A stretch of 64,000 nt of DNA from Porites lobata (GCA_942486035.1 CALNXK010000106.1:806001-870000); one strand, 5' to 3'; counted from the first letter of the stretch, positions 12,396-27,500 are shown. Notes: generated from the sequence alone by a model not told the origin. Numbers and translations: made by a program.

Positions 12396-12590
12396 ATGAA
12401 GAGTATTTTATGTAATACTCTCTTTATGCCAACGATACCTTTGGGCGCGTGGATAGAGAGAACTTTGAGAAAGCGTGGGAGATCTATTAAGCGTCTGTTG
12501 TGGAATTGGATACCAATTGCACGATCTGTTTTAAACTCGAGGACGTTGCGTAAAGGAACTGTTTCGTATGAAGACCAAAGTTTCATCTGA
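12396..12590 (+). other. Upstream ORF overlapping the DIDO1-like start
   Basis: A 64-codon frame starts 172 bases before the main ATG and ends 20 bases past it, in another frame. If the leader is unspliced, ribosomes starting here would bypass the main start. Both ATGs have weak surroundings (no purine at -3). It may act as a repressive uORF, or it may show that the leader is spliced differently. Confidence 0.35.
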
Positions 12591-15500
12591 TAACAACGGG
12601 GAAGGCGTCCCTCCGCAAACTACTGTTGTGACAACGACTGTTGGACAATCCAGTGTGTGGTCGATATGTGATATATCTACAGATTCTCATGTCGAGCTGC
12701 GAGACATTACACCGTCTATCAGTCCTGTGTTTACTGACGATCAAGTTCACGAATTAACGCAAAACTCTTCAGAGGTCGATGTTCTAGGCGAACATTTTCT
12801 CCCTCCTGAAGCTATCAAGCAGATCGACGAAGTCCTGAGCTCCCAGGCGCAGGGAAACTTGCTTTACAGTGATCCAGTTCTTGGTAATGCACTTAAACAA
12901 AACCACGATGTCCTTTTGCCAGGTGATCTTGGCTTTCATGGGACCATGTTTCCATCATTCGATTCTATTGTAGAAGCAGATCGAATTCTAAACAAAAGGG
13001 ATGAGTCAGCTGATGCAATAAGCAGTGAAGGGAATGGTACTGCAGCTGATGAAACAAGCTCAGCAGCTTGGTCAAAAGATGGCACAGCAGTGAGCACACC
13101 AGGAGGTGAGAGTGGGACAGATGGAGGTGACAGTTCTGGGACTGAGAAGGGGCCACGACGTTCCATGCGCAATCGTGTGCAAGTTAAGAAAGATTCTGAG
13201 ACACTAAAAACTGCATTGCCAGCTTCTAAACCTGTATCAAGAGGTAAAGATATTTCAAAGTTGAAGTATGCAAATAACAAAGAAGAGGCTCCGAAAAAGG
13301 AGGTAAGAAGGAGTGGGCGAATGCAAAAAAAAGGTGACAAAGGGGAAAACAGTGCAGATACTCAGGAAAAGGAATCAAACGTGAACAGCGAAAAGGAAAA
13401 CATTACCAACGATAAAGATGCTGATAAGGAATCACTAGAACAGCAGGATTCTGCATCCAAGAATGTGAGGAGGTTAGTAAACTAAAACGTGCTTTACATT
13501 GTAGCTGGTGAGCATAGAACATTAAAAGAAAATGTTTATTTTGCACTTCTGAGGCCCGGCCCCAGTTTTTCAATTGGTGGATAATGCTGTCCATTGCACC
13601 ACTATCCAGTGGATGGCACAACATTGATTCTCCATCCCTTATCAACTGGATTGTAGTATCCTACTTATGAACAATCATAATACAGTCAAACCCTTCTTTG
13701 TGGACCCCCGTTTAATACGGAGCTCTTTATTACGGACAGATTGCTTCGTCCCTGGAGAAAAAAAGCCCTTACATGTTCTTTAAATTCAACCTGCTTAATA
13801 CAGACACCTTGTTACTGTAAAATTCCAAAAATAAGCCCCGGGGCTTATATTTTTCAAAGGCTTATCTTGAGGGGCTTATTTTTGGAGGGGCTTATCTACA
13901 GAGGGAAATTTGCTTTTCAATTTCGATTGGGCTAGCCTTACAGTTGGAAGTAAATTTATCGTTTTTGCTTTGTTGTACTTTGTATTTGAGAGCTATTTTT
14001 CAAGTACAAGCCCCCGGGGGGCTTATATTAATTTTGGAGGGGTGATTTAACGAAGGGTTTTCTGTGTTAGTGGTTTGGAGGGCTTATATTTGGAGGCGCT
14101 TATACATGGAGGGGCTTATACATGGAGGGGCTTATTTTCAGAATTTTATGGTAATTTGGACACTTTCTGTGGTTCCCTCAGTGTCCGTATACATTAAAAT
14201 GGTTTGACTGTTGTTATTATTGGAACTTGGTTTACAAAATGTGGACAGTTCAGTCCATCAGATTACAGTAGTTCATTTTGAATGGATAAGCAGCTATGGT
14301 TTTACTGTAGATTGAGAATCCACTGGAGATTGTTATTGACCCTTTGAACAATGCGGGGCTCAAAATAATTTTCATGCACTGGCCAAACACGATGACTGGC
14401 CAAAGAAATGTTTGCTCTGTCAAATCTTTTTTCTGACTGGTCAAAATATTGAAAAAATAGTTAACTAATGACAGCTTGTAAACTTAAAAGTGCCATTTGC
14501 TTGTTCAAGTTGTTGCTAGACTGATTGAAAAGTGGCTTCATGGAGAAAACTGCTTAAAACTTAACCAAAGATGGCCTAAGATTTACGGTTGAGGATTTGA
14601 CTGTTTGTTCAAGAACAGGAGTGTGTGTGTGTGACTGTTCAACATGACCGGTACAGCTGTAAGTTAAGTTTTGGCCGACATCAATGTAAAGAAAACTTTT
14701 AACTGCAAAATTTAAGCCACAGTGGCCATGCCATGGAAGTAAGGGCTGGCAACTCAGGGCAACTGGGTCAATTGCAGTGTTAAGTGAAATGATTGTTTGT
14801 TTTCAAGTTAATTTAAGTTTGTTTGGTTGTTACTTGTAGGTCACCAAGGACTCAAAAGAAGTCACCAGTGGAAGAAAAAAAGAACACATCAAGAAAACAA
14901 GATGATAAAAAGGAGGCCAACATTTCAAGTGATGGTAAAGAATCTTGTGAAGAAAAGGCTAGTGATAAAGAAATTAAATCCAAAGGAACAAAGTCCAAGG
15001 GAAGTGAAAAAACAAATAAAAAAGGAAGTAATGATGAGGATGTCACCGGGAGTGATAAAGATGAGAAGAAAGGAGTAAGAAAAAGTGGACGCACAGCAAG
15101 ACAAAAAAAGGAAGAGGAAGAGAAAAAAGTGGATAATGAAAACAATAAAGAGGATGCAAAAAAAGGAAAGGGGAAAACAGAAGGGAAGAAAATTGAAGAG
15201 GCAAAAAATAAAGAAGATTCTGAGATAAAAGTTACGGAAAAGAATTTGAGTGAAAACGATGAGAGTAAGAAAGGCTCTAACAAGAGTGTGGCTGATGAAA
15301 AACCAGAGAAAAGTGAGAATCAACGTACACAAGGCAAGGAAGAGGATGGTAAAATGAAAGCTATAGGGAGGAAAAAGGTAGAATTAAAGACTGAAAGTTC
15401 TGAAGAAGAGAGTGTTGTGAAGACAAGAAGGGTAAGTAGAAGGAATGAGAGACTAGAGAGAAAAGATACAGAGGAAAATATTGCTGGTAAGTCTTCTAAA

Positions 15501-18500
15501 GAGGAAGCAAAATCAGCGGCATCGTTGAAGGAAAATGCGGTAGAAGATCAGGACACTATAAAACAAGAGGATAAAGCTGACAAGGAAGGGTCTGATGAGA
15601 AGGAAAATATCAAGAAACAGGTACAAGCAGAGGTTACTACTAGTGCTGTAAAAGATGAAAAAGCTAGCAAGGAATCCAAAAAAGTAGGGAAGAAAGTGAG
15701 TTTGGGAGATGTAGAACAAAGCAAGGAGGAAGAAGATGGTGATTCTGATGAGAATTCTGCGGATGATAATGAGGAGGTTAATGAAGACTCAGATTATGAC
15801 CCTGAGTATGACCCTGATAGGTTGTGGTGTGTCTGTCGTAAACCCCATGGTAACAGGTATGGATACGAGCATAGGGAAGAGAAATGTGACCTCATGTTAC
15901 CATGGTAGCAAAAAGTTTCTGGATCTCAGCAATCTTGACAGAGATAGCCATTGGCATTGTTGAATGATGGAAGGATAGTGTGGGCTATTGTTTTGTTGTG
16001 AGGCCAATGATGCACTGGAAAGGCATACATGTCAATTTTCTTTTACATTTTTTCTGCCATATTTGAAGGACCACAGTTTGTTGAGATCCAGAAATTTTGC
16101 TACCATACCAATGTGATGTAGTGACAGCTTTTCAAAAAGAGTCTCCAAAATGGAGTGTTACAATTTACCTACATGTAGATATCCTCAAAACTATTTCAGT
16201 GTCACCTTAAATCATTGTTCATCAGAGATTTTCTCCCATTATATGATGTAAATTTGTTTTAAGTTATAATGGCAAAATTATGTCTAGTACCAGAGGGTAC
16301 AAAAATCTCTTGTAAAAGCTGAAAACACCAAACATTACTTTTTCGCAAATTGTTTGAGATAATGAGAATGAATTGTTATTATGATTTTTTTCATGATTTC
16401 TTTTTTTTTACTCTTTGAATAACAAAACATTACTTGCTATAGGAAAATGAAATAGCAACCAGTTAACTTATCCCATTAGTTAACATACAGCTTTAAGTGT
16501 AAGTGTCTTTAAGGAGGAAGTGTGGCTGAGCAGTTAGAATACTAGAATTGCAATCTGGAGGTCCTGCGTTCAACAAATCCACCCATAACCGCTAGCGGGA
16601 TTTGTTCACAGTAGTATAAAGTTCAACTCTTTGGCCACAATGTAAACTTCTCATTCTGTGGGCCACAATGTAAACTATTGGGTTACCAGTCTTATTGTCC
16701 AACTGCTACAAAGTCCATTTTTTAATGGCTTTGTCTTTTTAGATTCATGATCTGTTGTGACCACTGTGAAGACTGGTTTCATGGCATGTGTGTTGGTATA
16801 ACCATGGCTCAAGGGCGTCAAATGGAGAAGGATGGTCAGGAGTATGTGTGTCCTAAATGTCAAGGTGAGCTAGAGTTGTGGAGGGAGACATAAACACCCT
16901 TAAAGCTGGGGTACAGTTGGGGCTGGGGTAGGGTATTTCTGCTTAAAATGTTGCGATAGATTCATCTGTAGTCAGGCATTTGTACAGCCCTTGGAATCAC
17001 AGTCGTGTACTGCCCAGCCTTTGGACAACCTGTGGATTTGTGTTGGTAATGAAAATTATTTGAAGTATAAAGTTCTGAATTAAATTTCTCATTACAAGCA
17101 AAGCCTACATTTAATAATATTGTCCGAACATTGTCTGTTAATTCAAGCCCTGAACCATAGTTATATTATTTTATTATATAGACACGAGTGTTTTACTGGA
17201 AAATATACCACTCGTAAAATTCATAAAAACTACATCCGGGACCCGAGTGGTTTATTTTCCATAATCTCACACGTGAGTTTATTGATGATGTAATTTTGGT
17301 AATTTCCCTCTGTTATTTTATCGATGTCTTTTTGTCTATATAATAAAAAGAACATTACACGGCAGCTTGAAGATATGAATTTTATTTTCTTGCGGCAAAA
17401 CAATATTTTACGAACAAGCGCAGCGAGTGAGTAAAATATTGTTTTACCACTCGAAAATAAAATTCTTATCTTCGCGCCACCATGTAATATCCTCTGTGTA
17501 TATTAACTGTTATTTTACTGTCTGTTCCACCTCTAAACACTCCAGCTAAAGTAGAGGAAGAAATGAAAGAGAAGAACAAGGAAACCAAACCCAAAACAGA
17601 AAATGTTGCAAAAGAAAAGGAGGAAACTTACAAACACAGCGAGGCAAAGGAGGGAAGAAAGTCTCCCACAAAACATGGTCATCACAAAAGAAAAGAGCAC
17701 TCAGTGAAGATTAAGATTCCATTTGAGAAAGACGATACAAGAAAACGACGGCATTCCAGCCACAGAAGAAGTCAAGATGATGAGGTAAATGTTCAAAATT
17801 ATTGTGCATTATCCAGGGGGAGGTGCAAAGGAGGTACTACCCACAGTGGAATTTACAAGGATGCTTCACCTGAAAGGGCAGGGCTCGAAATTAAAAAAAT
17901 CCTTACGTCGCCTTTTGGCGACCAACTGGAGAAATATAGTCGCCAGATGCAAATTTTTAGTCGCAAGTTTGTATAATGTAAATGATGCAGCTCATAGTCA
18001 GGGCTGCTGATATTTCGCGCTGTCGAAGTGCCACGAATATCACCAAAACACGCAAAATACCATGAAATTTGGTAGAAATCTTGTCAAATACATGTCTGTA
18101 CAACATATTTGAAACATTTCTCATTTATTGGGGCTATTTACTTTCCGTAAACTTGTAAATTTATCTTGAAACTTTATCACTGAAACGTGCAAACAACATT
18201 CCAAAACTACCGGGCATAGATTATGTTGCGAAAAACTGGGCACTAGCCATGATGTTAAAGGCTTTGCCATTGGTTCAGTTCTGGAGCGTATTGTTGTTGA
18301 AAGAGCAATGATGACCTCTGTTAGAAAAACATGAAAAATGCTGGTCTGGTTAGCGCAAAACCGATCGATCTCTAACAAAGTTTTTCCTGAAAATAACCAC
18401 AAAATCAGCCTTTTTTGGCCGATTGATTTTTGGCTAAGTTTGCCTTGAAAATTCCTGCGAAATCGGTTGATTTTTCCATGAATTTGCCCCCCAAAATTCT

Positions 18501-21500
18501 GGGAAAGTTGACTTTTTTCTGCAACCTATCAGAAGCCCTTCATAGTATGGTGCGATCCATCAGATTTGAAAATATCGTGGATAGAAGTTGGTATAAATTT
18601 GGAGGTAAACTGGCTTTGTTTATGCGATTGGATACATTTTTGTAATGAAAGCAAAGCAGGATAAGATGAAATGTTTGTTTTAACTTTACTCTTTTAATTT
18701 AAATCTAAATCATAGAGAAATCTGGTGGCCACTTTGGCGACTAAACGAGGATCTTTAGTCGCCAAGGAGAAAATGTTAGTTGCATTGGCGACCGTATCAG
18801 TCGCAATTTCGAGCCCTGAAGGGGCACCCGTTTTTAGGCTAGAGGTGTTCAAAAGGGAACGGATTTTAAAAGTTGAGACCCAGAAAAGAGTAAGGAAAAC
18901 TGCCAGTTGGTTACTGAAAAGGGGATTCAAAATAATTTATTTAGAAGAAAGTGACTTGTGAGGGTGTAACAGTTGATACCCTTTTAGTCTCAATAGTGAC
19001 CAACATTGATTTTCCCCCAACAATATCAATACATGATAAAAAGAAACATTTATGTGAATTTAATGATCACCTACACTTTTAAGGAAAATGCTTTGGTCTG
19101 TGAACAAACACTCTCTACTAATTCTTTAGGGAAAAGTATGGAGACCTGTATAGAGAATTTGTATGTACTGTACGTTTTGGGGCTTGAAGGGTTTGAAGGT
19201 TTAAGAGACTATTATTTTAAAGAAAGTCACTCAGTTATTAGCCAAAGTACCCCGACCCATTCATGTGGCTGGTTGAAAAGGGTCTTTGTTGAGTCAAAAG
19301 TGGTGTGTAAAGTTATTTTTAGTGGCTAATAATGTTACTGCTCTACAGCTTTCTGGCAGCAAGAAGTCCAAAGAATCTGACCGAGAACATACAAGTGAAG
19401 AAAAGAAGAAAAAGCAACCTGAATCTAAAGGCTTTAGGATACCTAAAAAGGTTTGTTCGTGTGGTTACATGTATATCATTTATTTATTGTCATTATGAAA
19501 TTGAAGGTAACAGGACTGCGTGGAATCCAGTTTGGTACGCGTGCAATCATTAACAAAGCTGGCTCCTGTTGTTCAAAAGGTGGATAGCGCTATCCACCGG
19601 TTAAAAATCTATCCAGTGGATAATGCAATTGGTCTCCCTAATACTTATCCGCTGGATAGTGATTTATCCGGTGGATAGCGCTATCCAACGTTTGAACAAT
19701 CGGGGCCGGGAGTTTAATTTTTCTTAAAATTTAACAACTGTAGGGACACTTTTTGGAGTACAAATGGCTATAAAAGGGGGTAAAACATGATTGTACTATG
19801 CAAGTGTCTCCTTCAGTCTCTCTGGGTGAATTTCAAAATATTTATATTGTAATGCATCCCTTTACCGGTTGTAGAGGTAAATGTATAATGTTCACTTTGG
19901 GCGGGGCTCCCCAAAAAATCTTGAATTCTAGCTTGGCCATTGGACAAGCAGCTGTCACAGTTTGCAGGGAAGGGCCATTGCTTGCTTGGACTGATCCTTT
20001 GTCGATTGGACAAGTGAGCTTCGAAAGGGACTTGCTTGGCAAAGAAATCAACTTGTTCTGTTCTCAACTTGTTTTTTTTTTTTTAACTCTGTTTGAAGTG
20101 CATTGTGATTTACTGTAATGGTAACGTTTTTTTAACTGCATGTTTTGTTTTGTGTTGCAGGTGAGGACGACACCAACTCCTGCTTCATACATTCATCATC
20201 CTACCCGAAAAATGTGTATAACAGCTGGATGTTCTATGCTTGCCGAGCATCATTCACTCTATTGCAGTCCAGATTGTGTCCAGAAGTAAGTTGGTTAATT
20301 TTAATTTTAGTAGCACATGTACATTGATCTTCAACCTTTATAATGGTTTGCAGCAAAGTTACTCTTAAGTGGGTTTCTGCACTTACAAACGAATCAACAT
20401 TTATTTTGCACTTTTGCTGTTGTATGCAAAATAATTGTGTATTATTCAATAATTGTAGAAAAGTTGAAGCTTGGCACATGCAGCTTGAGCAGGCTAAGTA
20501 CATTACAGAATAATGTGGTATCTTTTTGAAAGGCCTATCAGATGCACCTGATGGTTTTTACTTGTACTCATTCAATGTTGTGTAATAGACCACTTTCCTT
20601 ATACTAAAATTCAGCATGATAACGAGTCTTACAGGACACAAACAAAGAAAAGGAATAATCGTGATTAAAAATGGTTTAGTCATTAATTTTTCTTTGATTA
20701 CAAGTGTCCTCAAAGACTTACTATCATGTTGAACTTTTTAAATAAATATCTCAAGAGGAGTTTGTCATCAACAGCCCATGTGAACTCTCTTTTTTTTTTT
20801 TTGATTGGTCACAGTAGTTTACATAATGACTTCTTGTTTTCATTATTTTTCTCTTAACTAAGTTGAAAGAAACTCCCTTTAGCCTGGTAGTCAGACTATT
20901 CAAAATAGCCATGAAATATTGAAGGCAGGATTTCAATACAGGGCTCAAAGTTTAAATTTGAGTTTGGGAGCATTGTGCTACCATATGTAAAATAAGGGCG
21001 CACTGCCGAAATTTTAGGCGCACAGCTGAAAGTTTTAGGAGCACAGCTTAGAATGTTGGGAGCATCTATTTCAAAAAAGTAAAAAGCTTAACAGCGCCGC
21101 GTTAATATGTTATCTTCAGTTTGTTACTTTAATTTCAGTCCCGTGATTGATAAGACACAGCTGATTTGCTACGCAGTATTACCGATGTGATTTTTACTAC
21201 TAATTTCTCTTTTTGACAGTACAGTTGTGACTAAAGAAAACTTGCACCTGAAAAAAAATTGACAACAATGAGTGTGTCAAATGAGAATGAAAATTAATCT
21301 TTAATGAATGTGTTAAATGCGCAATGACTTACATGTAACTGGGATATGACTTAAAAAAACTTTCTAACCTGGGAAAAAAGGCTCTTAATCCGCACTGTTT
21401 TTGTTTTGATTGTCCTTAAAACTGAACTTTCGACATGATCGTCTATTGCAGAAAAAGCACGCGTTTCATTTGTAGCATATTTGCATGTATCAGCAGCGTT

Positions 21501-24500
21501 TGTTGCAAAACAGAAGAGTCTGGGATGGAGTAAAACATCGAAACGAAAACCAACATTCGATTTCCTGGAATCCATTGGGAGAAAAGACAAATTAAACATA
21601 CACAGATGCAAGGAAAACAATGCAACTTTATTATTTAGAGCCTGGGTTGTGCTATTTCTACATTACTTTTACTTTCATTGCTTGAAGGTACTGTTCAACG
21701 TCTTCGATTACGTAAGTATGGTTGGACGCAAGTGAGTCGCACTGTGCTTTGGGTTTTAATGTGCACAGGTGCGATTACACATGAATTTTTAGGTGCACAA
21801 CCAAAAATCCAGTCGCATATGCGACCAGTTAGTCGCTAACTGTGAGCCCTGCAATAATTGACTTGCTCCCCATCGTCTGGCATCTCTGCCACCATCAAAA
21901 ACTACAGCAAACACCTGCTAAAAAAAGCTGCTGTTCAGGCTTGTTTGGTTGGTATTAATTTTGTTAATTTAGTATAATTTGATAATCGTTTGCCTTCCTG
22001 CAAATCTAAGCTTAACTAGTACTTTGTTGACATGAACTGAATAAGTATCTTTCAGAGAATTCTTATGAAAGAAAAATTTTTCTTGTAGGCACGCTGAGGA
22101 ATCACTTAAAATTATACTAGATGAGAGGAAGAAAAGAATGGGGTATAAACAGCCAGTTTCGTCTTCAAAGAATGTTGTGTCTCCAACTGTAAGTTTGTGG
22201 AACTTTCTAGGGTTAATTGGTGAAGTTACTGTAATAACAGCCAACCCTAAAACACTACATTCTTGATCTCTCACAAGCAGACACCTTCTGTAAGCTGATG
22301 CAGAAGTCCTTCTCAGGGTCTGTGGAAGTTTGAATTACATTATACCCCTCCCATTTCAGTAGACATTTAGAGTTCTTTAGAATTGAGGATAAGGAAGACT
22401 GCTCGTTGTAAACAAAGTATACATCCTGGAAAGTACCATTTTTCCTCATCAGAAAAGTTAGCACGGTTATTTTTATTGAATCAGGTTAAGCCCTCTCCCA
22501 AATGCAAAGTGATAACACTTTTTACATGTAATAACTTGTTTCCACCACTACAAACAGTCTTGTTAAAAATGATCGTAAAATAACAATGGCTATCTTGTTT
22601 TCCCCAAAAATGATGTGCATACTACGTGTACTTACTATTGGTAAAATCTTCTCCTCGTAGTCATCCCTGTCTTACAATCTAAAAGTCTCTATTCCCTTTA
22701 AGATTTTCGGTGATCTCGCACCTATTTTGATTAGCTGGGAAAACAATAGGGATTGCCACATAACAATGCCCCTATCTCTGAAAACAATGGAAGTGCAGTA
22801 AAAAGGGGACCAGTGAAATAAGAGGTTTAGAACAGTGCAGGTCTACTCAAGATTTTGGGGACTGAATATACAGCTGTATCCAAAGAGTTGTTAACCATGA
22901 TTGTTGTCTTGCAGTCAAGCCTTCTAGGACCTGTTCCATGGGATCACAACCCTGCACCAAACTCGTCACAGTCAGAATCTGCACCTAAAGAAGGAATAGC
23001 AGTAATTGAGCGATCTACTGGAAGGGTGATTGCAGGCGTGGCTGCACCCACTCAGGAAGAGCTTCTCTACTGGCTTCAGGATCATCCTACTTTTGAAGTG
23101 CTTCGACCAGCAGGTTTGTATAATTTCAGTAGTTAATATTCCCTTACAATGATTACACTTTCTAGCGGTTGGATTCCACCTCAAGACTCTAAAGTATGAT
23201 CAACCTTGTGAAGCATAATAAACAGTAATACATAGAAATAAATGAATAATAATAACAAAAAATGGCCAGATGCCAAAAATCAAAAACTTGAACCCTTGAG
23301 ACCACAAATGCAGGGGTCTCAATAAAGATTAAAGTAGCTTGCAGGTTTGAATAAAGTAACTGACTGTATCAGCAAGGGGCTGTCTAGTGTTCTTCTTCTT
23401 GGTGGGTCTTGGGAGGAGTGCTCCCCTTATTTTGAAATTCCAAGGCCCTAAAATACGATTTCCAGCATTCTTGGCACTAAATTGAGTACAGAAGATAATG
23501 TAATTCCCATCAGAATGGACACATAATGTGCAGTAAAACTCAATCTTTTCATAAATTTAAAATTGAAGCAGAAAGTATGTTTAAGTTTCAGCAAATTGAA
23601 TTTTAATTTAAGTTTTGACAGAATTTTCATTAATTTTATACTTCATTCCCTGCTTCCAAGTTAGGGGAAAAAAGTAACTGACTTCTCTGAGCAATGTAGT
23701 CGATGTGTTTTGTTGCCGTCGGTGCTTATTGAACTCTGTAAATGAATAGTAAAATGTTTCAGCTGGGCATCAGATAACTTTAGAAAGACAGTATGTTGAC
23801 AGTAGCTTGAAGGCTTGTGCATCTTACCGCAGTATTGATCTTAGATTATAGGCTGTCATTTTGTGTCACAGTAGACCACTATTAAAAGGATAATTATGGC
23901 CTACATGAATAGTTTTTTTTTAAATATTTTTTTGTATTTTTTGATCCTGTTTCTTCAGTACTTCATGTTTGTCTAAAGTCTGATGTAAATTTGCACTTAC
24001 ATGTAAGGCATCAATTTTATCTAAGAAAACTTATACAATGTTATTATTAATTCAGCATAAACAGCTCTTAAAACAACTAAGCCATTAGTCAAGTTAGGCA
24101 AAGGCCAAATTCTCTTGGATTAAAACCTTGTTTCCTTAGTAAGTGAATGATATATAAACATTTTGGTAGCCTTCGCTTCTTTGTAATATTAGATGTGCAT
24201 GTAAGTTACCTGCAATCTCCTTGCAACTAGGAGCATGTATTCCAAGCAGTTTATTTTGTCGATATACATGTAACTAACTCTTTTTAGACTGTTTGCAATC
24301 CCCTGCATTGTATTTTTCCATAAGATCATAAGGAATGAGCAATCACCATCACTGGCAGCCATTTTGTAATAATGGTTACAAAAATTAATGATCCAAGGGG
24401 GCTGGCATCAGAGCTTATAGCAGTGAGTGTTTTTCTTTCCTTCTACCAAACCATCCCCTGCCCCCCAAGTAGATCGCTCAAGATGGTTGCCTGTAGAGCT

Positions 24501-27500
24501 CATTCCAGACAATCTTATGGCAAAATAATTTTCTCTTTGCCACCATCCTGTACAGCATTGAACAAGGTGATGCAAACATACTCGTAATAGCATTCAGATG
24601 AGAGGTCTCAATTGACATCAAAACAGTTTAATTATTATGTTGTTTTCTTTTTACCGGTTAGTAGACCTGCCTTTGGAATCAGAACTGGGCCAGCCATCAA
24701 GTCTTGGCCACTACTATCCTTGTGTTATTTCATTAGGCAAGAGAGGCACTCAGTGTCTTTTATATTATTTTCTGTTGCTATCCAAAACATCCAAGGGACA
24801 TAAAAAAATAGTGGAGAAAGCAGACGCCCTCTTGACACCCTTTTACTGATTTAACCTTAATTCTCAATTCATTCTTTCATTCGGTCATTCATTCTTTCTC
24901 AATAATGACCAAAGTCAATTTTCTCCTAACAACTTCCATTCATCATCAAGAGAAAAGGTTACGAGAATTCACTGCCATAATGATCACCAAAGTGAATTAA
25001 TGTGATCTCTTTATCAAATCCTTGCAACTAATTTGTTAAAAAATGCTTTGAAATCAATCTGGAGAATTTCTATGTGGATATTAAGGCATAAAGGGTAAAT
25101 TTTCTGTACTTGTGCATAATACAATTTGTTTTGCTGTACAGTTTATCCATGGTTCCGATTTTATAGTCTACACACAGATTTTGTTTGTGCTCATCTAGGC
25201 AGGCAATGCCTAAAGAAAACATACAACAATGGCATGTAAAGTAAAGTAGTTGAGATTCTTCTGATTTAAGAAGTACTGTTAGAAGACAGTGTTAAATATC
25301 TTATTTAATGCAATACTGTGCAGTCAAATGTCGGTAGACAAAATGCTTGCCTAAACCATGAACAAACCTTTGGTTCATGTAATTTGTAAACAAGATTCCT
25401 GATTTCAGTGTTTAATGCGGGTGTTGATTCTTTCAAATCAACATTGATGCAAAGTTCTGTGGGGGAAAACTTGGTATAAACTCTACACAATGCATCAAAC
25501 AAAGGATTTCATAACCATTGTGTTATTGCAGACATTAACACGGTTAAATTAGACTGTGCCTTTTGGTTGCTTTTGTCTTGTTTGTGGTTTTCATCCCACC
25601 ATGGTGATTTTGTGGCAAACAGAATTGGCTAAGACAAGGTTTTACTGGGTGCTAATACACTGATAGTTTCCATCGGTTCTGTGTATTGACTAGAGATTAA
25701 CAAACTAATAGTTTATATAACAGCTCCTTTAATTTTGTACTTGTGAGATCTTGCAGTTTGGTCCTAAAGTAGTTGTTTGTTTGTTTGTTTTTTTCCACAA
25801 TATGTTAAATTTGTCTTCCATGTTCAAGTAATGAACGAGTAGATATACATGTATATTCCTGGTAATGTAACTTCAAAATTAATATAATTTATTTTTATGG
25901 GGCCACTTTGCTGTAAACTACAAAGGGCTTGGATGTTTAAGATAGTGAGAGAATCTGTATGATTTTGCTATCTTTAGTTATTTTATTTTTACTTGTCAAT
26001 TAGTCACAGTGAATTTGCTTCTGGACCAACCCCCAAGAACCCCCCCCTTAATATTAAATCTCCTGTCTTCAGAAGGACTGGCACTGTACACGTATTAGCA
26101 GTGACTCCTTGTACATGTAGTTACCCTTCTGTTTCTGTGCAGGGCAGGTCTGGTTCATTAATTTCCACCAGACTAATAATATATTAATTTTAGAAGATAA
26201 AGGAGTCAATCTAGTGACTACGAGTTCTTCCTGGAAATTTTTCTTTTCTTTGCTTCAACTAGTTGTTATGACCAAAATCTTGAAACAATCTGTGATGTTC
26301 CAAGTCGTCCCCAAGTTTTTGATGCAGAAACCATCTTAACCGTCTACAAACTTGAGTGACCAACATGATCAAGAGTTCTTTCATCGTATACATGTAGTAA
26401 CATTATAATAACACTGCTTCATCAAAGATAAAGGTCATGAACAAGAGAGGAAAAAAATGATCAACAAGTTAACAAGGAGTCTGACATTTTGCTGGACTAT
26501 GTTTATAGCTGTTATTACAGTTCTTCGTTTGCACAAACAATCTTTTGTTCTAAATTGTATGGTATACAAGCAAAGTTAATGGGTTAATATGCTGCAAAAT
26601 AACCGTTCCCCACAGTTACATGTCCAAACTGTTGAAAGCCACAGTACCAGCTACAAATATTGGTCAGCAATTTGTTTCAGCCCTTTCTGAAAGTTTAGAA
26701 AGTAATATTATTGGACATAAGCTCTTGAAATTTTTGCAATAACATGTTGTTAATTGCTTTAAATATTAGGTGCGAAAGATGACAAGAAGAAAGAAAAGAA
26801 AGAAGACAGCGAGAAAAGTATAAGAGATAATATTAGGAAATCACTCAAGGACATCCTAACTCTGAGGTATTCAAGCTTCTCTGTAGTTCTTAGTTGGTGT
26901 TTTTCTATCAAAGGCATCATGATCAAAGTTTCCTGCCCTTTTTATTTTTTCTGTGTGTAGCGGGATTTTTGAAGACGTTACTGCCAAATAGACCTCTTCT
27001 GTCAAATAGTATTTTTTGGCCAAAAGCTATTTCCAAAGTAGTGATTGTAAAAACTATGAGTGCAACCATTGCTTTTTTCTTATTTCCTCCTTTCCTTTTC
27101 CTTCGTCAGTGTGATTTTTGAGCTTCTAGGGTGCAAAAAGATCTGCCTTTTGACTCTTTTTCTCTCAAATGACTGCCAATTTCGTTAGGTTCTTTTTCAA
27201 AAAATGGGCAAGATGTAGAGTACTAGAAATATAACCATGTCATCATTCTACAGATCTAAGGAGCAGCAAGATCTGAGTGTGTCTGAAGAGAAAATCATCA
27301 AGTGCTCACTTGATGTTGAAGGAGAGATGTTTTCCTTCTTTGGGGATACAGGGCATCGCTATAAGAACAAGTATCGCAGTTTAATGTTCAACCTTAAAGA
27401 TCCAAGGAACAAGGTAATAACAAGACAAAAGTTGTGCAAAACATTAAAATGCTCTGTTCTTACTTGTAATAATTGATGCCCCTTTAACCCTTTAAGCCCT

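Noticed and set aside
14852..15332. Long minus-strand frames rich in Phe, Ser and Leu opposite the DIDO1-like exon 2
   Set aside because: They mirror a Lys/Glu-rich coding exon on the plus strand; such antisense frames are a codon-composition effect.
15857..15908. Intron read-through after the DIDO1-like exon 2 as the real gene end
   Set aside because: It would break the PHD finger in its middle; splicing to 16743 restores the C4HC3 pattern exactly.
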